This document shows, piece by piece, positions 8,894 to 18,088 of a DNA stretch of 64,000 bases. Each line of letters begins with the position of its first letter. The first letter of the stretch is position 1. Source of the stretch: Nitrospira sp. CR1.2 (GTDB taxonomy: Bacteria; Nitrospirota; Nitrospiria; Nitrospirales; Nitrospiraceae); NCBI GenBank assembly GCA_014055495.1, contig WIAG01000003.1:62001-126000 (forward strand). The letters are read 5' to 3'. A model generated the notes under the pieces. That model ran no database searches. It was not told the DNA's origin and was given only the letters and a program-made list of their open reading frames with translations. The position numbers were made by a program, and so were the translations under genes.

Positions 8894-9858
8894 AACACTC
8901 CTTTCATACGCAACAGATGATGATAGACCGCGAAATATCAGGCGGCCCTCAAGGACAAGCGCCATGATTGCCGATCATAATGCAGATGTGCTTCTGACAG
9001 GTCAAGCCGCAAACCGTCCACTGAAGTCCAGCCTGTTCCTCTTCAGACTCGCGCCATCGGCGACCGGCGTCACGCTCCCGACTTATCGCATGGGACGAGC
9101 GATCTACTTCTTCGGAACTTTTCGCCCTAACCACATCCGATCCGTCGTCCGATCCTTGCTCCAGACGGGACGATTCTCGCTCGGCCTCCTCGACGGACTG
9201 CCAGTACGCCTGCGTCGACCTTCCGTGCGAGACGCCACGGCAGGCTTCGGTCTCACACGCCTCGCGACGGCAGACATGAATCATCCGGGACAATCTCCCG
9301 GCTCCCGATAAACACTTTGTAATCCGCTCAGACCCTTCTCGTGGAAGTGGTCTTTTTTGCAGACGAAACAGGACGACAATCGTGACATTTTCTGCAAATG
9401 CCGGATCGTTCTGTGTATAAGTCAAGAGCCATTTGGGGAAGGCCGATAAATAAAAATGAATTCACAGGCGCATGTCGGAATTTACGTTAGTCGTGTACAA
9501 ATATGAATGCTAATACATACACATGACTCACGACCCACCATATATAGTAGTCGAAAGCCACCCCGTCTCTATGCTCAACAAATAGGCAAATTGGTGCGTA
9601 ACATGAATTACAGGCGTTATTCGCGCGCAGTGGAAAGACTATCAACAGAGATATCCACAGATTTTGGGGAGAGGATTTTTTTCACCGAAATGCCATTTTC
9701 TTGATTGAAACCTCCACCCCATTCCCCTAGAATCGCGCCGCGCATTCTTCTCACCAATACCCCAATTTCCTTGGCATCGCAGTGCCGGCAGCCGGCTCGC
9801 CTTACTGGAGAATCTGTCGCGCTTTCGAACCGCCGACGGGCATCAGGTGAGGACGGCG
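8894..9858. other. Gene-poor region with an AT-rich core
   Basis: A minus-strand frame at 8949-9425 (158 codons) is open, but it has no ribosome site, signal or family resemblance, so I do not call it. From about 9430 to 9720 the DNA turns markedly AT-rich compared with its surroundings. It includes ATATCCACA at about 9650, one mismatch from a DnaA box. It then returns to high GC before modC. Confidence 0.4.
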
Positions 9859-10962
9859 TTAGGCTTCTTGCCGCGAGACCAAGTGGACGGCTCCGGCCTT
9901 GATCGCGGCGGTGATCAGCAGCCCGGGGGCAAGCTTGAACTCGTCCACCGTCGACCGCGTCACCATCGCGACGAGAGGAAATCCACAATCCAGGGTCACC
10001 CGCGCCGACGCACCCAACATGGTCACCGCCTGAACCCTGCCTGTCAGGTGATTGCGGGCGCTGCTGGCCGAGGCCCGTCCCGGTTCGAGCACGACATCCT
10101 CTGCCCTGATACAGGCGAACACATCGGGCCCGATCGATTCCGCCTCCAGGGCCATAAGGGTCGTCCCGTTCACGCTGACGCGCAACATGCCCCCAATGGC
10201 CTCGATCACCCGGCCCTTTACTACCGTTTCGACACCGACGACGCGCGCCACGTCCGCATTCTGCGGACGGCTGAACACATCAATCGGCGCCCCGACCTGC
10301 AGAACGTCGCCTGCACTGATCACCGCCATGACATCGCCCAATGTCAGGGCCTCGGCCCAGTCGTGCGTGACAATGATCGACGGCAAGGCCAGCTGCTTGA
10401 GCAGCGACCGGAGTTCATCACGCAAATGCAATCGAGTCGGCGCGTCCAAGGCGGACAACGGTTCGTCCAGCAGCAATAACAGCGGCCGAGGGGCCACAGC
10501 TCGCGCCAGCGCCACGCGCTGCTGCTGCCCTCCGGATAGTTCTCTGGGTTTGGCCTGCTCCAACCCGCGCAGTTGAAACAGCTCCATCACTTCATCCACT
10601 CGTTTTTTGCGTTCCGCGGAGGGGAGATGGCTCAATCCATAGGCGATATTCCCAGCCACGGTATAGGTCGGGAACAACGCGTAATCTTGCGACATGTAGC
10701 CGATATGGCGATCTTGCGGCGCCACCCTGACCCCTGACGCGGTATCCAGCCACAGCCTCGACACAAAGCGGATGGTGCCTTCCTCCGGCCATTCGAGCCC
10801 TGCCACGGATCGCAGAATGGTCGTCTTCCCCGACCCCGAGGGCCCGAAAAGAATCAGGACCGTCGCCCCCTCGACCGGGTAGCGAATCTGCGCGCGAATC
10901 GGCGCCCGACCGGGGAACGTCTTCACCAGGTGGATGGTTATTTCCGCGGCCATGCTGCCCAC
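9859..10962 (-). CDS. modC: Molybdate ABC transporter ATP-binding protein
   Basis: This 367-residue ABC ATPase powers molybdate (or tungstate) import. Visible are the Walker A FGPSGSGKTT near residue 40, the Q-loop region YMSQDYALFP, the signature LSGGQQQRVALARA, the Walker B LLLLLDEPLSALD and the switch VTHD. A C-terminal TOBE-like regulatory domain follows from about 290 (NHLTGRVQAVTMLGASARVTLD). The start overlaps the end of modB by 16-25 bases, so the two are translationally coupled. It is the last gene of the minus-strand operon modA - lipoprotein - modB - modC. Confidence 0.92.
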   Translation of the reverse strand: MGSMAAEITIHLVKTFPGRAPIRAQIRYPVEGATVLILFGPSGSGKTTILRSVAGLEWPEEGTIRFVSRLWLDTASGVRVAPQDRHIGYMSQDYALFPTYTVAGNIAYGLSHLPSAERKKRVDEVMELFQLRGLEQAKPRELSGGQQQRVALARAVAPRPLLLLLDEPLSALDAPTRLHLRDELRSLLKQLALPSIIVTHDWAEALTLGDVMAVISAGDVLQVGAPIDVFSRPQNADVARVVGVETVVKGRVIEAIGGMLRVSVNGTTLMALEAESIGPDVFACIRAEDVVLEPGRASASSARNHLTGRVQAVTMLGASARVTLDCGFPLVAMVTRSTVDEFKLAPGLLITAAIKAGAVHLVSRQEA

Positions 10963-11639
10963 ACGTTACGATTGACCGCATACACCACCAACAGCACGGC
11001 ATACGACACTCCCAGAAGAAACAAGGCTGTCTTCGCCGCGCCGGCATAATTTAACGCCTGAACTTCGTCATAGATATCGATGGAGACCGTACGGGTGGAG
11101 CCCTCGATATTGCCGCCGATCATCAAGACCACGCCGAACTCGCCCATCGTATGGGCAAAACTCAACACCGCGCCGGTCACCAACCCGGCCGTGGACAGGG
11201 GCACGATCAGTTTGAAAAAGGTCTGGAATTTTGACACCCCCAAGGTCCAGGAGGCTTCTATCGCCCGTCGATCGACCTGATCGAATGCCGCCGCGAACGG
11301 CTGCACGGCAAACGGCAGACTATAGAGAATCGACGCGAGGAGTAATCCTTCGAAGGTGAAGGGCAGCGGATGGCCGACCAACTCGCCATAAAGACGCCCT
11401 AACGGGCTGTGAGGACCGATCGCGATGAGAATGTAGAAGCCCAAGACAGTCGGGGGCAGCACCAGCGGCAACGCGACCACGGACTCGACAAGAAATTTCC
11501 ACCGCCACCGGGAGAAACTGAGCCAGTAGGCAATAGGGAGGCCGACGAAGAGGAGTGCCAATGCTGTGAGGCCGGCCAGCTTACATGTCACCCATATCGC
11601 AATCCAGTTCAAACGCGTGTCCTGTCTTTCTTGGATCAT
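10938..11639 (-). CDS. modB: Molybdate ABC transporter permease
   Basis: This 233-residue inner-membrane protein has about five or six hydrophobic segments. The permease family loop reads EASWTLGVSKFQTFFKLIVPLSTAGLVTG (the EAA motif contacting ModC). The segments PLVLPPTVLGFYIL and FAHTMGEFGVVLMIGG are both characteristic of ModB. The ATG at 11639 is preferred; a GTG at 11666 in frame lacks a ribosome site. It overlaps modC, and lies about 100 bases downstream of the small lipoprotein that interrupts the usual modAB order. Confidence 0.92.
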   Translation of the reverse strand: MIQERQDTRLNWIAIWVTCKLAGLTALALLFVGLPIAYWLSFSRWRWKFLVESVVALPLVLPPTVLGFYILIAIGPHSPLGRLYGELVGHPLPFTFEGLLLASILYSLPFAVQPFAAAFDQVDRRAIEASWTLGVSKFQTFFKLIVPLSTAGLVTGAVLSFAHTMGEFGVVLMIGGNIEGSTRTVSIDIYDEVQALNYAGAAKTALFLLGVSYAVLLVVYAVNRNVWAAWPRK

Positions 11640-11744
11640 TCCCGACCGGCGCCATCGTAAGAACACTGAACGGGAAGATCAACTGCCTCCGCGGGGGGTT
11701 ATTTTCCGATCATCACTTCCGTCGCCTTCACGGCGACGGGTACG

Positions 11745-12074
11745 TCATCGTTCAGCTGGTTTGTCGCCCCGCTCATTGCCCTTGCACTCAAACCGGATCC
11801 CCCACCGTCTGCCGCGGTCCTCATCTTCGGTGCCTTCAATCGTGCCCATGCCCGCACTGGTGTAGCCCCGGACCTCCCCTTCTCTCAGCAGACGCGAACC
11901 ACCAGCGCACTTGCCCTGCATCAAATCCAACGCCTGCTTCCGATAGGGCGAACCCATCGGCCCGCCCCGATCCTGCTTGTAACTGTAGGTCACCACCCCG
12001 CCCTGCGCCGACTCCTGTTCCATGAGCACCGCCTGGGAGCATCCGGCCGTCAGGAACACCGCGCCGCAGAGCAT
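11745..12074 (-). CDS. Small lipoprotein within the mod operon
   Basis: A 109-residue protein starts at ATG 12074 with a GGTG-type ribosome site; the start lies just inside the operon, 14 bases past the modA stop. It has a short lipoprotein signal with lipobox LTAGC. The mature part ends with a compact basic domain containing GKCAGG...REGEVRGY and RWGIRFECKG, with two Cys that could pair. I do not recognise the family. Its position between modA and modB on one transcript suggests an accessory role in periplasmic capture, but nothing in the sequence proves it. Confidence 0.7.
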   Translation of the reverse strand: MLCGAVFLTAGCSQAVLMEQESAQGGVVTYSYKQDRGGPMGSPYRKQALDLMQGKCAGGSRLLREGEVRGYTSAGMGTIEGTEDEDRGRRWGIRFECKGNERGDKPAER

Positions 12075-12087
12075 TACCCGCACCTGA

Positions 12088-12846
12088 TTAATTCGGCAAT
12101 GTGAACCCATACCGGATCATGGTCTCCCGGCCTTTCGGCCCCTGCAAAAAGCCCAAAAACGCTCGGGCAAGTTCCTGATGCTTGGACTGCTTCAAGATAG
12201 CTGCCCCCTGCTCCAAGGGCGGATGCGCCTCCGCAGGAATTTCCCAATAGCTGCCCGCGCTCTTCATGGCCGGTGCCATCGCCAGCGAGAGAGCAATAAT
12301 TCCCACATCGCAGGCCCCCGATTCGATGAACTGCGCGGCCTGAGAAATGTTTTCACCCAAGACCAAGCGGTCCTTGACGTCCGCATAGACCTGGGCATGC
12401 TCCATCGCGGCCACCGCGGCACGCCCGTAAGGCGCGTGCTTGGGATTGGCAATGGCGATCTTCTTGATCGTCGCTTCCCGCAGGACGGTCAACCCCTTGG
12501 CCACATCCAATGAAGAGGTCTTCGGCGCCCACAGCACCACCCGTCCCACCGCATACCGATACAACGAACCAGGCACGGTCAGCCCCGCTTCTTCGAGTTT
12601 TTTGGGGTACCCGATGTCCGCCGAAAAATACAGATCGAAAGGGGCACCCTGCTGGAGTTGCGCGTAAAAGTTACCCGATGAACCAAGCGATAACTTCACG
12701 CGATGACCGGTCTGCTTCTCAAATTCTCCGATCACCTCCTTGATGGCAAAGTTGAGATCGGAGGCGGCCGCCACGGCGATCTCCTCGGCACTGACAGGGC
12801 TTACCGCACACACGATGAACAGAATGATGGCGAAGAATCGTCTCAT
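12088..12846 (-). CDS. modA: Molybdate ABC transporter substrate-binding protein
   Basis: This 252-residue periplasmic protein has a signal peptide (MRRFFAIILFIVCAVSPVSA). ModA hallmarks are AAASDLNFAIKEV at the N-terminus, SLGSSGNFYAQLQQGAPFDLYFSAD, PYGRAA and FIESGACDVGIIALS. It binds molybdate or tungstate between two lobes and delivers it to ModB. A GGAG ribosome site precedes the ATG. It starts the mod operon; an inverted-repeat element separates it from the upstream porin gene on the same strand. Confidence 0.93.
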   Translation of the reverse strand: MRRFFAIILFIVCAVSPVSAEEIAVAAASDLNFAIKEVIGEFEKQTGHRVKLSLGSSGNFYAQLQQGAPFDLYFSADIGYPKKLEEAGLTVPGSLYRYAVGRVVLWAPKTSSLDVAKGLTVLREATIKKIAIANPKHAPYGRAAVAAMEHAQVYADVKDRLVLGENISQAAQFIESGACDVGIIALSLAMAPAMKSAGSYWEIPAEAHPPLEQGAAILKQSKHQELARAFLGFLQGPKGRETMIRYGFTLPN

Positions 12847-12930
12847 ATTCGGTACTCCCTAGAAAGTCGGCCAAAGATGGCTTGATGCGTCTGCACACTA
12901 TCTACATGCCGTCTCGCGTCAACCTTCACC

Positions 12931-13120
12931 GCAGGATGCGAAAAATGGCCGTCCAGCAAGGCCGCAGCGAACGAGGAGGCGAATCGTACTCTGGGGTACG
13001 GTGAGCCTCGGAGGTTCACGACGCGCGGAGTAACGCGCGTCACGCTTGTGAACGCCGCCGAGCCGGTGAGGCGGCCGTGTCTCGCGAGAACGCCGCTGGC
13101 GAGCTTGTTCCACATCCTGC
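12931..13120. repeat. Family-B intergenic element, copy 1
   Basis: Bounded by GCAGGATGCG (12931) and CACATCCTGC (ending 13120), which are imperfect terminal inverted repeats. Read on the minus strand, its ends match the element at 38379-38501 almost base for base: the CGCCAGCGGCGTTCTCGC start, GGCTCACCGTACC, AGAGTACGATTCGCC and GCTGGACGGCC. This copy carries an extra central hairpin-rich segment of about 65 bases. It directly abuts the porin stop codon. Confidence 0.8.
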
Positions 13121-14871
13121 TAGAAGAAGATTTGATATTGAACACGTATGGCATTTTCAATCAAGGTCCCTCCCACGGCATCCAGCGGAATTGTCCCCGA
13201 GCCCGGGGGCAGCGGCGCACTTCGCCCTATGGCATATCCCCCTGTCCCGAATTGCGTGTTGCTGTACGTCACCATAATCTGGTGGTCATAGGTGCCGTTC
13301 AAGAACCAGTTCAACGACAGATCCGCTTGCCTGATCAGGTCGTTGGCGGAGTTGGTATCGGGATCCCAGTAGGCGTACCGCGCCGCGAATTCCACGGTGC
13401 GCGGAATGAGATAGTAGCCACCTTGCACATACCAGCCCATGGCATTGCCGAAGTTATTCGGCGCCGTCGCCGTGCAGGTCGCATTCATACAAGGCAGCCC
13501 CTTGTCGTGACGAATGACGTTCTTGAAGTAGAATTCGCCCTGGAGCGAAAATCCGCGATATTTGAATACGCCATCCGCCGCCCAGGTGGAATAGTCGACG
13601 ATGCCAAGGCCGAGCTGCCGGCCGTTGCCGAACGCCGCCAATTGGCGCCTGATGTTGAGATTGGCCAAGTCGAGGCCGACAAACGCGTTGTCGGAACTGG
13701 TATTGACCCCGGGGTTATAGGAGTATCCACCACCGACGGCCAATTGCGGCGTTTCGGAATAGGCGAGATCTCCCTCCCCATAACCCGGGCGGCCGAGAAT
13801 ATTCCAATTCAGCCTGGCTACGTACATCAGCCGGTCCACGTCGATCCGCGTATTCGCATTCAAATTCCGCTGATTGGCCGGGCAACCAGCGGGAGAAGGA
13901 AAGGGATTGCCGCTGGTTTGGCCGCCGGGACAGCCCTCGGTCGCCTCCTCAGACACGAAAGAACCGAGTCGATTGAAGCTCGGGCCGGCCCCGTTGAACA
14001 CCCCGATATAGTAATTCAGGGGGAACAATTCTTCGTCGTTCATAATCGTGATACCGATATCGCGGCGATCGAGGCCGCTCGCGGTAAAGGCATCCTGCAC
14101 GAGGGCCCGTTCGGCGAATTGCATCGACGCCGTCGAATTGATTTGCGACCGGTTGAAGTACACCTTGTACTGCCCGAACTGGACGTTGGCCCAGGGCAGC
14201 TTCGTGTACGTGAAGTTGACGTCAAACAACGAGAGCGAGCCTGGCGATTGGGCATTTTCGGCAGTCTCCGCACGCATCTGGATGTAGTACTTAAAATCCG
14301 GATCAAAGAGATGGCCCATAAAATAGAAGCGCAGCCGCCGGACATTGAACGAAGAGGAACTGTTTTCCGATCGATTGGCTCGATAGTCGCCGAATACGCC
14401 CAAGAGCTCGGGAAAGTTCTTGGCTTCACCGGGATTCCGCCAGGCATCGTTACGGAACCGTTGTGTGTACCGGAGTTGGGAACGGAAGCGGATCTTGAGA
14501 AAGAAGGCATTGTCGTTCATCGACAGATTGAATCCGCGGTCGTACCACCCGCGAAAGGACGGCGAGAGCAATTGCGTCCGCTCTTCTGAGTCCTTGACGA
14601 CCTGATCGTACTCGGCCTGTGTAATCATGCCGCTCTTGACCGATCGTTCGAGCAGCAACTTGAGCGAGGGGTCCATACTTTCGACGAACACATACTTACC
14701 GTCTTTTTCGATCAGCTTTCCGCTATCGGCCGCCGAAGCGGCCTCCGCAGCGGTCAACCAAGTCGTCAGCACCACAAACGCCACCAGGAGCAGGCGATGA
14801 CCACACCGCTGATGACGACATACAGACAGACGTTTCCTGAGTCTATGCATACATGACTCCATCACCGACAT
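13120..14871 (-). CDS. Outer-membrane porin, phosphate-selective porin O/P-like
   Basis: This 583-residue beta-barrel protein has an N-terminal signal (hydrophobic core around residues 27-40, AEA-type cleavage). A short helical segment (LLLERSVKSGMITQAEYDQ) precedes the barrel, which shows alternating aromatic strands (FNVRRLRFYFMGHLFDPDFKYYIQMRAE, VQFGQYKVYFNRSQ). It ends in Phe, as outer-membrane barrels do. The FDPDFKY and GQ-K/R-FNR segments are typical of OprO/OprP-like porins. It is the last gene of the left triad, after the binding protein and lipoprotein. A paralogue lies at 18089-19726. The permeant is unknown; an anion is likely from the family and neighbours. Confidence 0.82.
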   Translation of the reverse strand: MSVMESCMHRLRKRLSVCRHQRCGHRLLLVAFVVLTTWLTAAEAASAADSGKLIEKDGKYVFVESMDPSLKLLLERSVKSGMITQAEYDQVVKDSEERTQLLSPSFRGWYDRGFNLSMNDNAFFLKIRFRSQLRYTQRFRNDAWRNPGEAKNFPELLGVFGDYRANRSENSSSSFNVRRLRFYFMGHLFDPDFKYYIQMRAETAENAQSPGSLSLFDVNFTYTKLPWANVQFGQYKVYFNRSQINSTASMQFAERALVQDAFTASGLDRRDIGITIMNDEELFPLNYYIGVFNGAGPSFNRLGSFVSEEATEGCPGGQTSGNPFPSPAGCPANQRNLNANTRIDVDRLMYVARLNWNILGRPGYGEGDLAYSETPQLAVGGGYSYNPGVNTSSDNAFVGLDLANLNIRRQLAAFGNGRQLGLGIVDYSTWAADGVFKYRGFSLQGEFYFKNVIRHDKGLPCMNATCTATAPNNFGNAMGWYVQGGYYLIPRTVEFAARYAYWDPDTNSANDLIRQADLSLNWFLNGTYDHQIMVTYSNTQFGTGGYAIGRSAPLPPGSGTIPLDAVGGTLIENAIRVQYQIFF

Positions 14872-14913
14872 TGGGTTCGGGAAACGATCGGAAGCATGAC
14901 GGCCTCTCGACCG

Positions 14914-15588
14914 TCAGCGAGGTACCGTGACACCGGCTTCTCCCGATTTCAAAAATTGCCGATATTCGACCACCGGCACGCGCTTCTCATCCCTGGAATA
15001 AAAGCGGCGGGGTTCGAAGTAGAGGAGGTATTCCTTCGGCGCCGGCGGAGGAAGGGGATAGTTGGAGTCGTAGTCATCTGATTTCCGGACAGGAATCTGC
15101 GTATGGAAATACTCAATCGTCAGGTACAAATAGGGATCGCGCACGGCCATCCACCCGGCAATCGTGTCTCGTCCATAGCCCGTATTGAAGCCCGGATTGC
15201 GCACTTCGAAATGTACCCTGTCGTTGGGGCCGACTTCCTGAAATCCCTGCGCGAGATACGGCGCCAGCGCCTGCAAATCGTCCTCACGAAACAGCGGCTT
15301 CGGCGGTTGCTCTTCCGCAAACCAGCGCAACGGCAAGTGTTGTTGTTCACGAATTGAAAATCCTCGCAACAGACTGCTGAGTTCCGCACCCGTCAGCTGC
15401 ACCGGATGCGTATAGGTTTGAGGCTGTACATCGCGCTGGACCGCCACCACGACACGCGAATCTTCATGAATGGTTTTCGTGGTATAGGGCAATCTGGCAC
15501 AGCCGGCAGACGCCAGAGCCCATGCGAGCATGAGGGCGAGCAGATACGCTCCACGCCTTCCGCCTTTGATGAATGTTTTCTGCATCAT
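14914..15588 (-). CDS. Triad lipoprotein, left copy
   Basis: A 224-residue protein starts at ATG 15588 with GAAGGAG upstream. It has a lipoprotein signal with lipobox ASAGC. The mature part shares a scaffold with the lipoprotein at 20586-21320: LTGAELSSLLRGF...LFREDDLQALAPYLAQ, a NDRVHFEV segment, GWMAVRDPYLYL, then a Pro-rich loop and LYFEP. It sits between a ModA-like protein and an OprO/P-like porin, and the right triad contains the same three families. I do not recognise a named family. A periplasmic adaptor linking porin and binding protein is a plausible guess. Confidence 0.75.
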   Translation of the reverse strand: MMQKTFIKGGRRGAYLLALMLAWALASAGCARLPYTTKTIHEDSRVVVAVQRDVQPQTYTHPVQLTGAELSSLLRGFSIREQQHLPLRWFAEEQPPKPLFREDDLQALAPYLAQGFQEVGPNDRVHFEVRNPGFNTGYGRDTIAGWMAVRDPYLYLTIEYFHTQIPVRKSDDYDSNYPLPPPAPKEYLLYFEPRRFYSRDEKRVPVVEYRQFLKSGEAGVTVPR

Positions 15589-15662
15589 GTCTCCTTCACA
15601 CCACAAAAATCATGTATACAGATACTAAACAAATGTATCCTTGCATCCCGGACAAATTTTTT

Positions 15663-16502
15663 TTACCACCCGCTCATAGCCGGCACCGCATATCCTGCCT
15701 GTTCCACAAGCCGCTGCGCCTCCGGAGTCTGGATATAGGCGAGGAACTCTTCGCAGAGTCGGCGATCGGGACAATACCGTTCCATCGCCATGGAGTGCAC
15801 CGTCGGCTTGTAGCCCTTATTGATGACGCCCACGACCCTCAACCGTTGTTGCTGCTCAACGGCCTGATCACCAAAAATGATGCCGACATCGGCTTGCCCG
15901 CTGAGCACATGGTCGATGACTCCGCGTCCATCGGTCGCCACATCCAATCGTCCCTTCAACGCCTCCTCCATTCCCGACGCCTGCAACATATCGGCCGTCT
16001 GCGCCCCCAACTTCGTTCGTGTCCGGTCGGCAATCGCGAGACGCGCTCGTCCTTGACCGATGGCTTCCAGCGATTCCGGTGCCTCTACGAGGGACTCGGG
16101 CACAACCAACACCAGCTGATCCATTGCGTATGAACGAGTAGTGCCGGGCAAAACGTAGTACTTCACCTGCAATCGCGTGATGACTTCATCACCACCGGGT
16201 GCCACGAGGTTGATCGGCCCGCTGCCGACGAAATACTGCCCGACCATGCTGTTTTCCATCCCGGCGATGGTTTGGCGTAACTGGAGCCCCGAGTCGAAAT
16301 ACAATTTCACCCGCACCTCGGGATGCGCTTGCTCGAAACCGCTGCTCAATCGCTCCAGCACTCCTTTGAGGCTGGGCGAAGCCGCGATGACAAATGATTC
16401 GGCCGCAAGAGCCTGTCCGGCAGGACACCACAACAACACAGCCACACACCATGTACACAGGAAGGCTCGTACCAGATGATTCCTATGCCACTGCCTTTTC
16501 AT
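15663..16502 (-). CDS. ModA-like periplasmic binding protein, left triad
   Basis: This 279-residue exported protein has a signal peptide ending QALAA. The fold is that of molybdate-type binding proteins: FVIAASPSLKGVLERLSSGFEQAHPEVRVKL at the N-terminus, a SGLQLRQTI loop, and the late GRGVIDHVLSGQADVGIIFGDQA segment. It lacks the usual ModA GSSGNFY motif, so its ligand may differ from molybdate. The ATG has AGAGGGA upstream. It follows the HTH-binding-domain regulator by 57 bases and precedes the triad lipoprotein. No permease or ATPase accompanies it. Confidence 0.78.
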   Translation of the reverse strand: MKRQWHRNHLVRAFLCTWCVAVLLWCPAGQALAAESFVIAASPSLKGVLERLSSGFEQAHPEVRVKLYFDSGLQLRQTIAGMENSMVGQYFVGSGPINLVAPGGDEVITRLQVKYYVLPGTTRSYAMDQLVLVVPESLVEAPESLEAIGQGRARLAIADRTRTKLGAQTADMLQASGMEEALKGRLDVATDGRGVIDHVLSGQADVGIIFGDQAVEQQQRLRVVGVINKGYKPTVHSMAMERYCPDRRLCEEFLAYIQTPEAQRLVEQAGYAVPAMSGW

Positions 16503-16558
16503 CGCATCCCTCTAACGCCATCGCACCGACTCGGACCCGCGCGCTTTGTGGATTTGCG

Positions 16559-17764
16559 CTATCCCGCCCGCAAGCTACGTACCTTCCCCGTCTCCGTCAT
16601 GTCATACCCGCCCAGCGCTTCCACTTCGGTACGAAACTGCCGGCTGGCAATGGCGTCGAGCAGGTGCGACAGCCCCGGGTGACTGGAGAGGTAGCGCTTC
16701 GGCAGGACCAGATCGTAGCGAGCCTGTTGTAAGGGCACGAAGTCGAGCCCGAAAATTTGCGCCGCAGACCGCACGCCGATTCCGGCATCGCCTTGCCCAT
16801 CCGCAATATGCCGAGCCACCTCAAAGTGGGAACTCACGGTCGCTCCGTAGCCCTTGATTGCGGTTCCGTCGATCCCCAACGCCTCTAGGCGCTGATCCAA
16901 CAGCATCCTGGCGGCAGCGCCCTCTTCACGATTGACCAGCACCAGGTTGGGACGGACCAGATCCTCCACCGCGCGGATCCGCTTGGGGTTCCCCGCTCGC
17001 ACGATGAGCCCCTCTTCCCACGCGGCAAAGGTCACGACGATGTAGTCGTCGCCCTGCAGGTGCCGTCTGAGATACGGCAGGTTCGATTCCCCGGTCTTGG
17101 TATCCAGAATATGCAACCCCGCCATGTGTACTTCTTTGCGCTTGAGCGCTTCCAGGGCCGCCGCGCTCCCCATCGACCACCCGACGACCGTCGAAGTGTC
17201 TTTATGCCGATGTAAATATTCGCTCGCCAGATTGATGGCCGGGTCACAACCAGCCACCGCGATTTCCCGTTCGACGATCTGCCGCTCACGCAACAACCGG
17301 ACGAGCACACGGCGATCGGATTTCGGAGCGCGTGCACCCGATCCAGCCTTCCCGATAATCAAACCGTCGGCAGGCACCGTGTAGTTGAGGATTTCTCCGA
17401 GGGCTGCAACCGGGCGGACGACGAACCGGTCCTCGACCTTTGCAACCTTGACTCTGGTACGAGGTTGAACAGCCGACACGGCCAACCCCGGCCAGACCCA
17501 ATCACCTTCGATCAACTCGCCGGTCGTCTTGAGACTAAAAATGTCCTCCACGTGACAGCCCAAGACGCTGGCGAGTCGCAGGGCCACCGCCGTGGTCGGG
17601 AGATACTGATCCGTTTCGATGGCGCAGACAGCCTGGCGGGTGATCAATGCCCCATCGGCAAGCTGGCCTTGCGAGAGGCCTTTGGCCATTCGCAACGCTC
17701 GAAGAGAATTCACAACGTTGGAGGCCGGTTCGGCTTTGCTTTTTTCGCCCATCGTGCCGGACAT
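16559..17764 (-). CDS. HTH regulator with a periplasmic-binding-protein-like sensor domain
   Basis: This is a 401-residue cytoplasmic regulator. Residues about 17-75 are an XRE-type HTH (LRALRMAKGLSQGQLADGALITRQAVCAIE). A linker follows, then from about 180 a PBP-like domain of the molybdate/MoeA-associated type: AGCDPAINLASEYLHRH, VGWSMGSAAALEALKRKEVHMAGLHI, LVNREEGAAARMLLDQRL and HIADGQGDAGIGVRSAAQIFGLDFVPL. This architecture is found in regulators that sense a small oxyanion or molybdenum-related ligand. It is divergent from the right triad and in line with the left one, so it probably controls both through the AT-rich region at 17765-18088. Confidence 0.85.
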   Translation of the reverse strand: MSGTMGEKSKAEPASNVVNSLRALRMAKGLSQGQLADGALITRQAVCAIETDQYLPTTAVALRLASVLGCHVEDIFSLKTTGELIEGDWVWPGLAVSAVQPRTRVKVAKVEDRFVVRPVAALGEILNYTVPADGLIIGKAGSGARAPKSDRRVLVRLLRERQIVEREIAVAGCDPAINLASEYLHRHKDTSTVVGWSMGSAAALEALKRKEVHMAGLHILDTKTGESNLPYLRRHLQGDDYIVVTFAAWEEGLIVRAGNPKRIRAVEDLVRPNLVLVNREEGAAARMLLDQRLEALGIDGTAIKGYGATVSSHFEVARHIADGQGDAGIGVRSAAQIFGLDFVPLQQARYDLVLPKRYLSSHPGLSHLLDAIASRQFRTEVEALGGYDMTETGKVRSLRAG

Positions 17765-18088
17765 GTATCACTATAGATAAATTTCTGTCAACTATTATGA
17801 CACTCCCTATACTGGCCTCTCGCGCATCACCGGTTTTGTTCGGCGGGGTCCTGGGGTTCCGGATACGGGCTCCGCTGAGGGATTGGCAAAGCGATGGAAT
17901 TGATTTCGGAGAGGGTGTGAACCAGTGATGAGTGGGTCCGACTATATTGTTGACAATATAATTAAACTTTATTAATTTTATACCTCATCGGATATAAGTT
18001 ATTTCATAACTGATTGACCATATGAAAATTGAGCACCGTTATTCTCCATCTACGGACTCAATCGACATTTTAAATGGGAGCAAACGTG
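17765..18088. promoter_or_regulatory. Divergent AT-rich control region between the two triads
   Basis: The region has two inverted repeats. One is TATATTGT-TG-ACAATATA (17943-17960), with perfect 8-bp arms. The other is TGTCA-ACTATTA-TGACA (17787-17803), with 5-bp arms. Both contain a TTGACA-type hexamer that could be a -35: for the plus-strand porin at 17950-17955, and for the minus-strand regulator at 17787-17792. The 17940-18040 part is much richer in AT than the flanks. No clear -24/-12 sigma54 promoter was seen. Confidence 0.5.

Noticed and set aside
8949-9425. Minus-strand 158-codon open frame
   Set aside because: Long for chance, but it has no ribosome site, signal, domain or protein-like start; overlapped by an equally open plus-strand frame.
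9640-9660. Replication origin near 9.65 kb
   Set aside because: Only one DnaA-box-like site, no dnaA or dnaN nearby, no cluster of boxes.
13048-14589. Plus-strand 513-codon frame opposite the porin
   Set aside because: Shadow of a well-supported outer-membrane protein with signal peptide and terminal Phe.
17830-17960. Sigma54 promoter for the right triad
   Set aside because: TGGCA near 17884 is not followed by TTGC at the right spacing.
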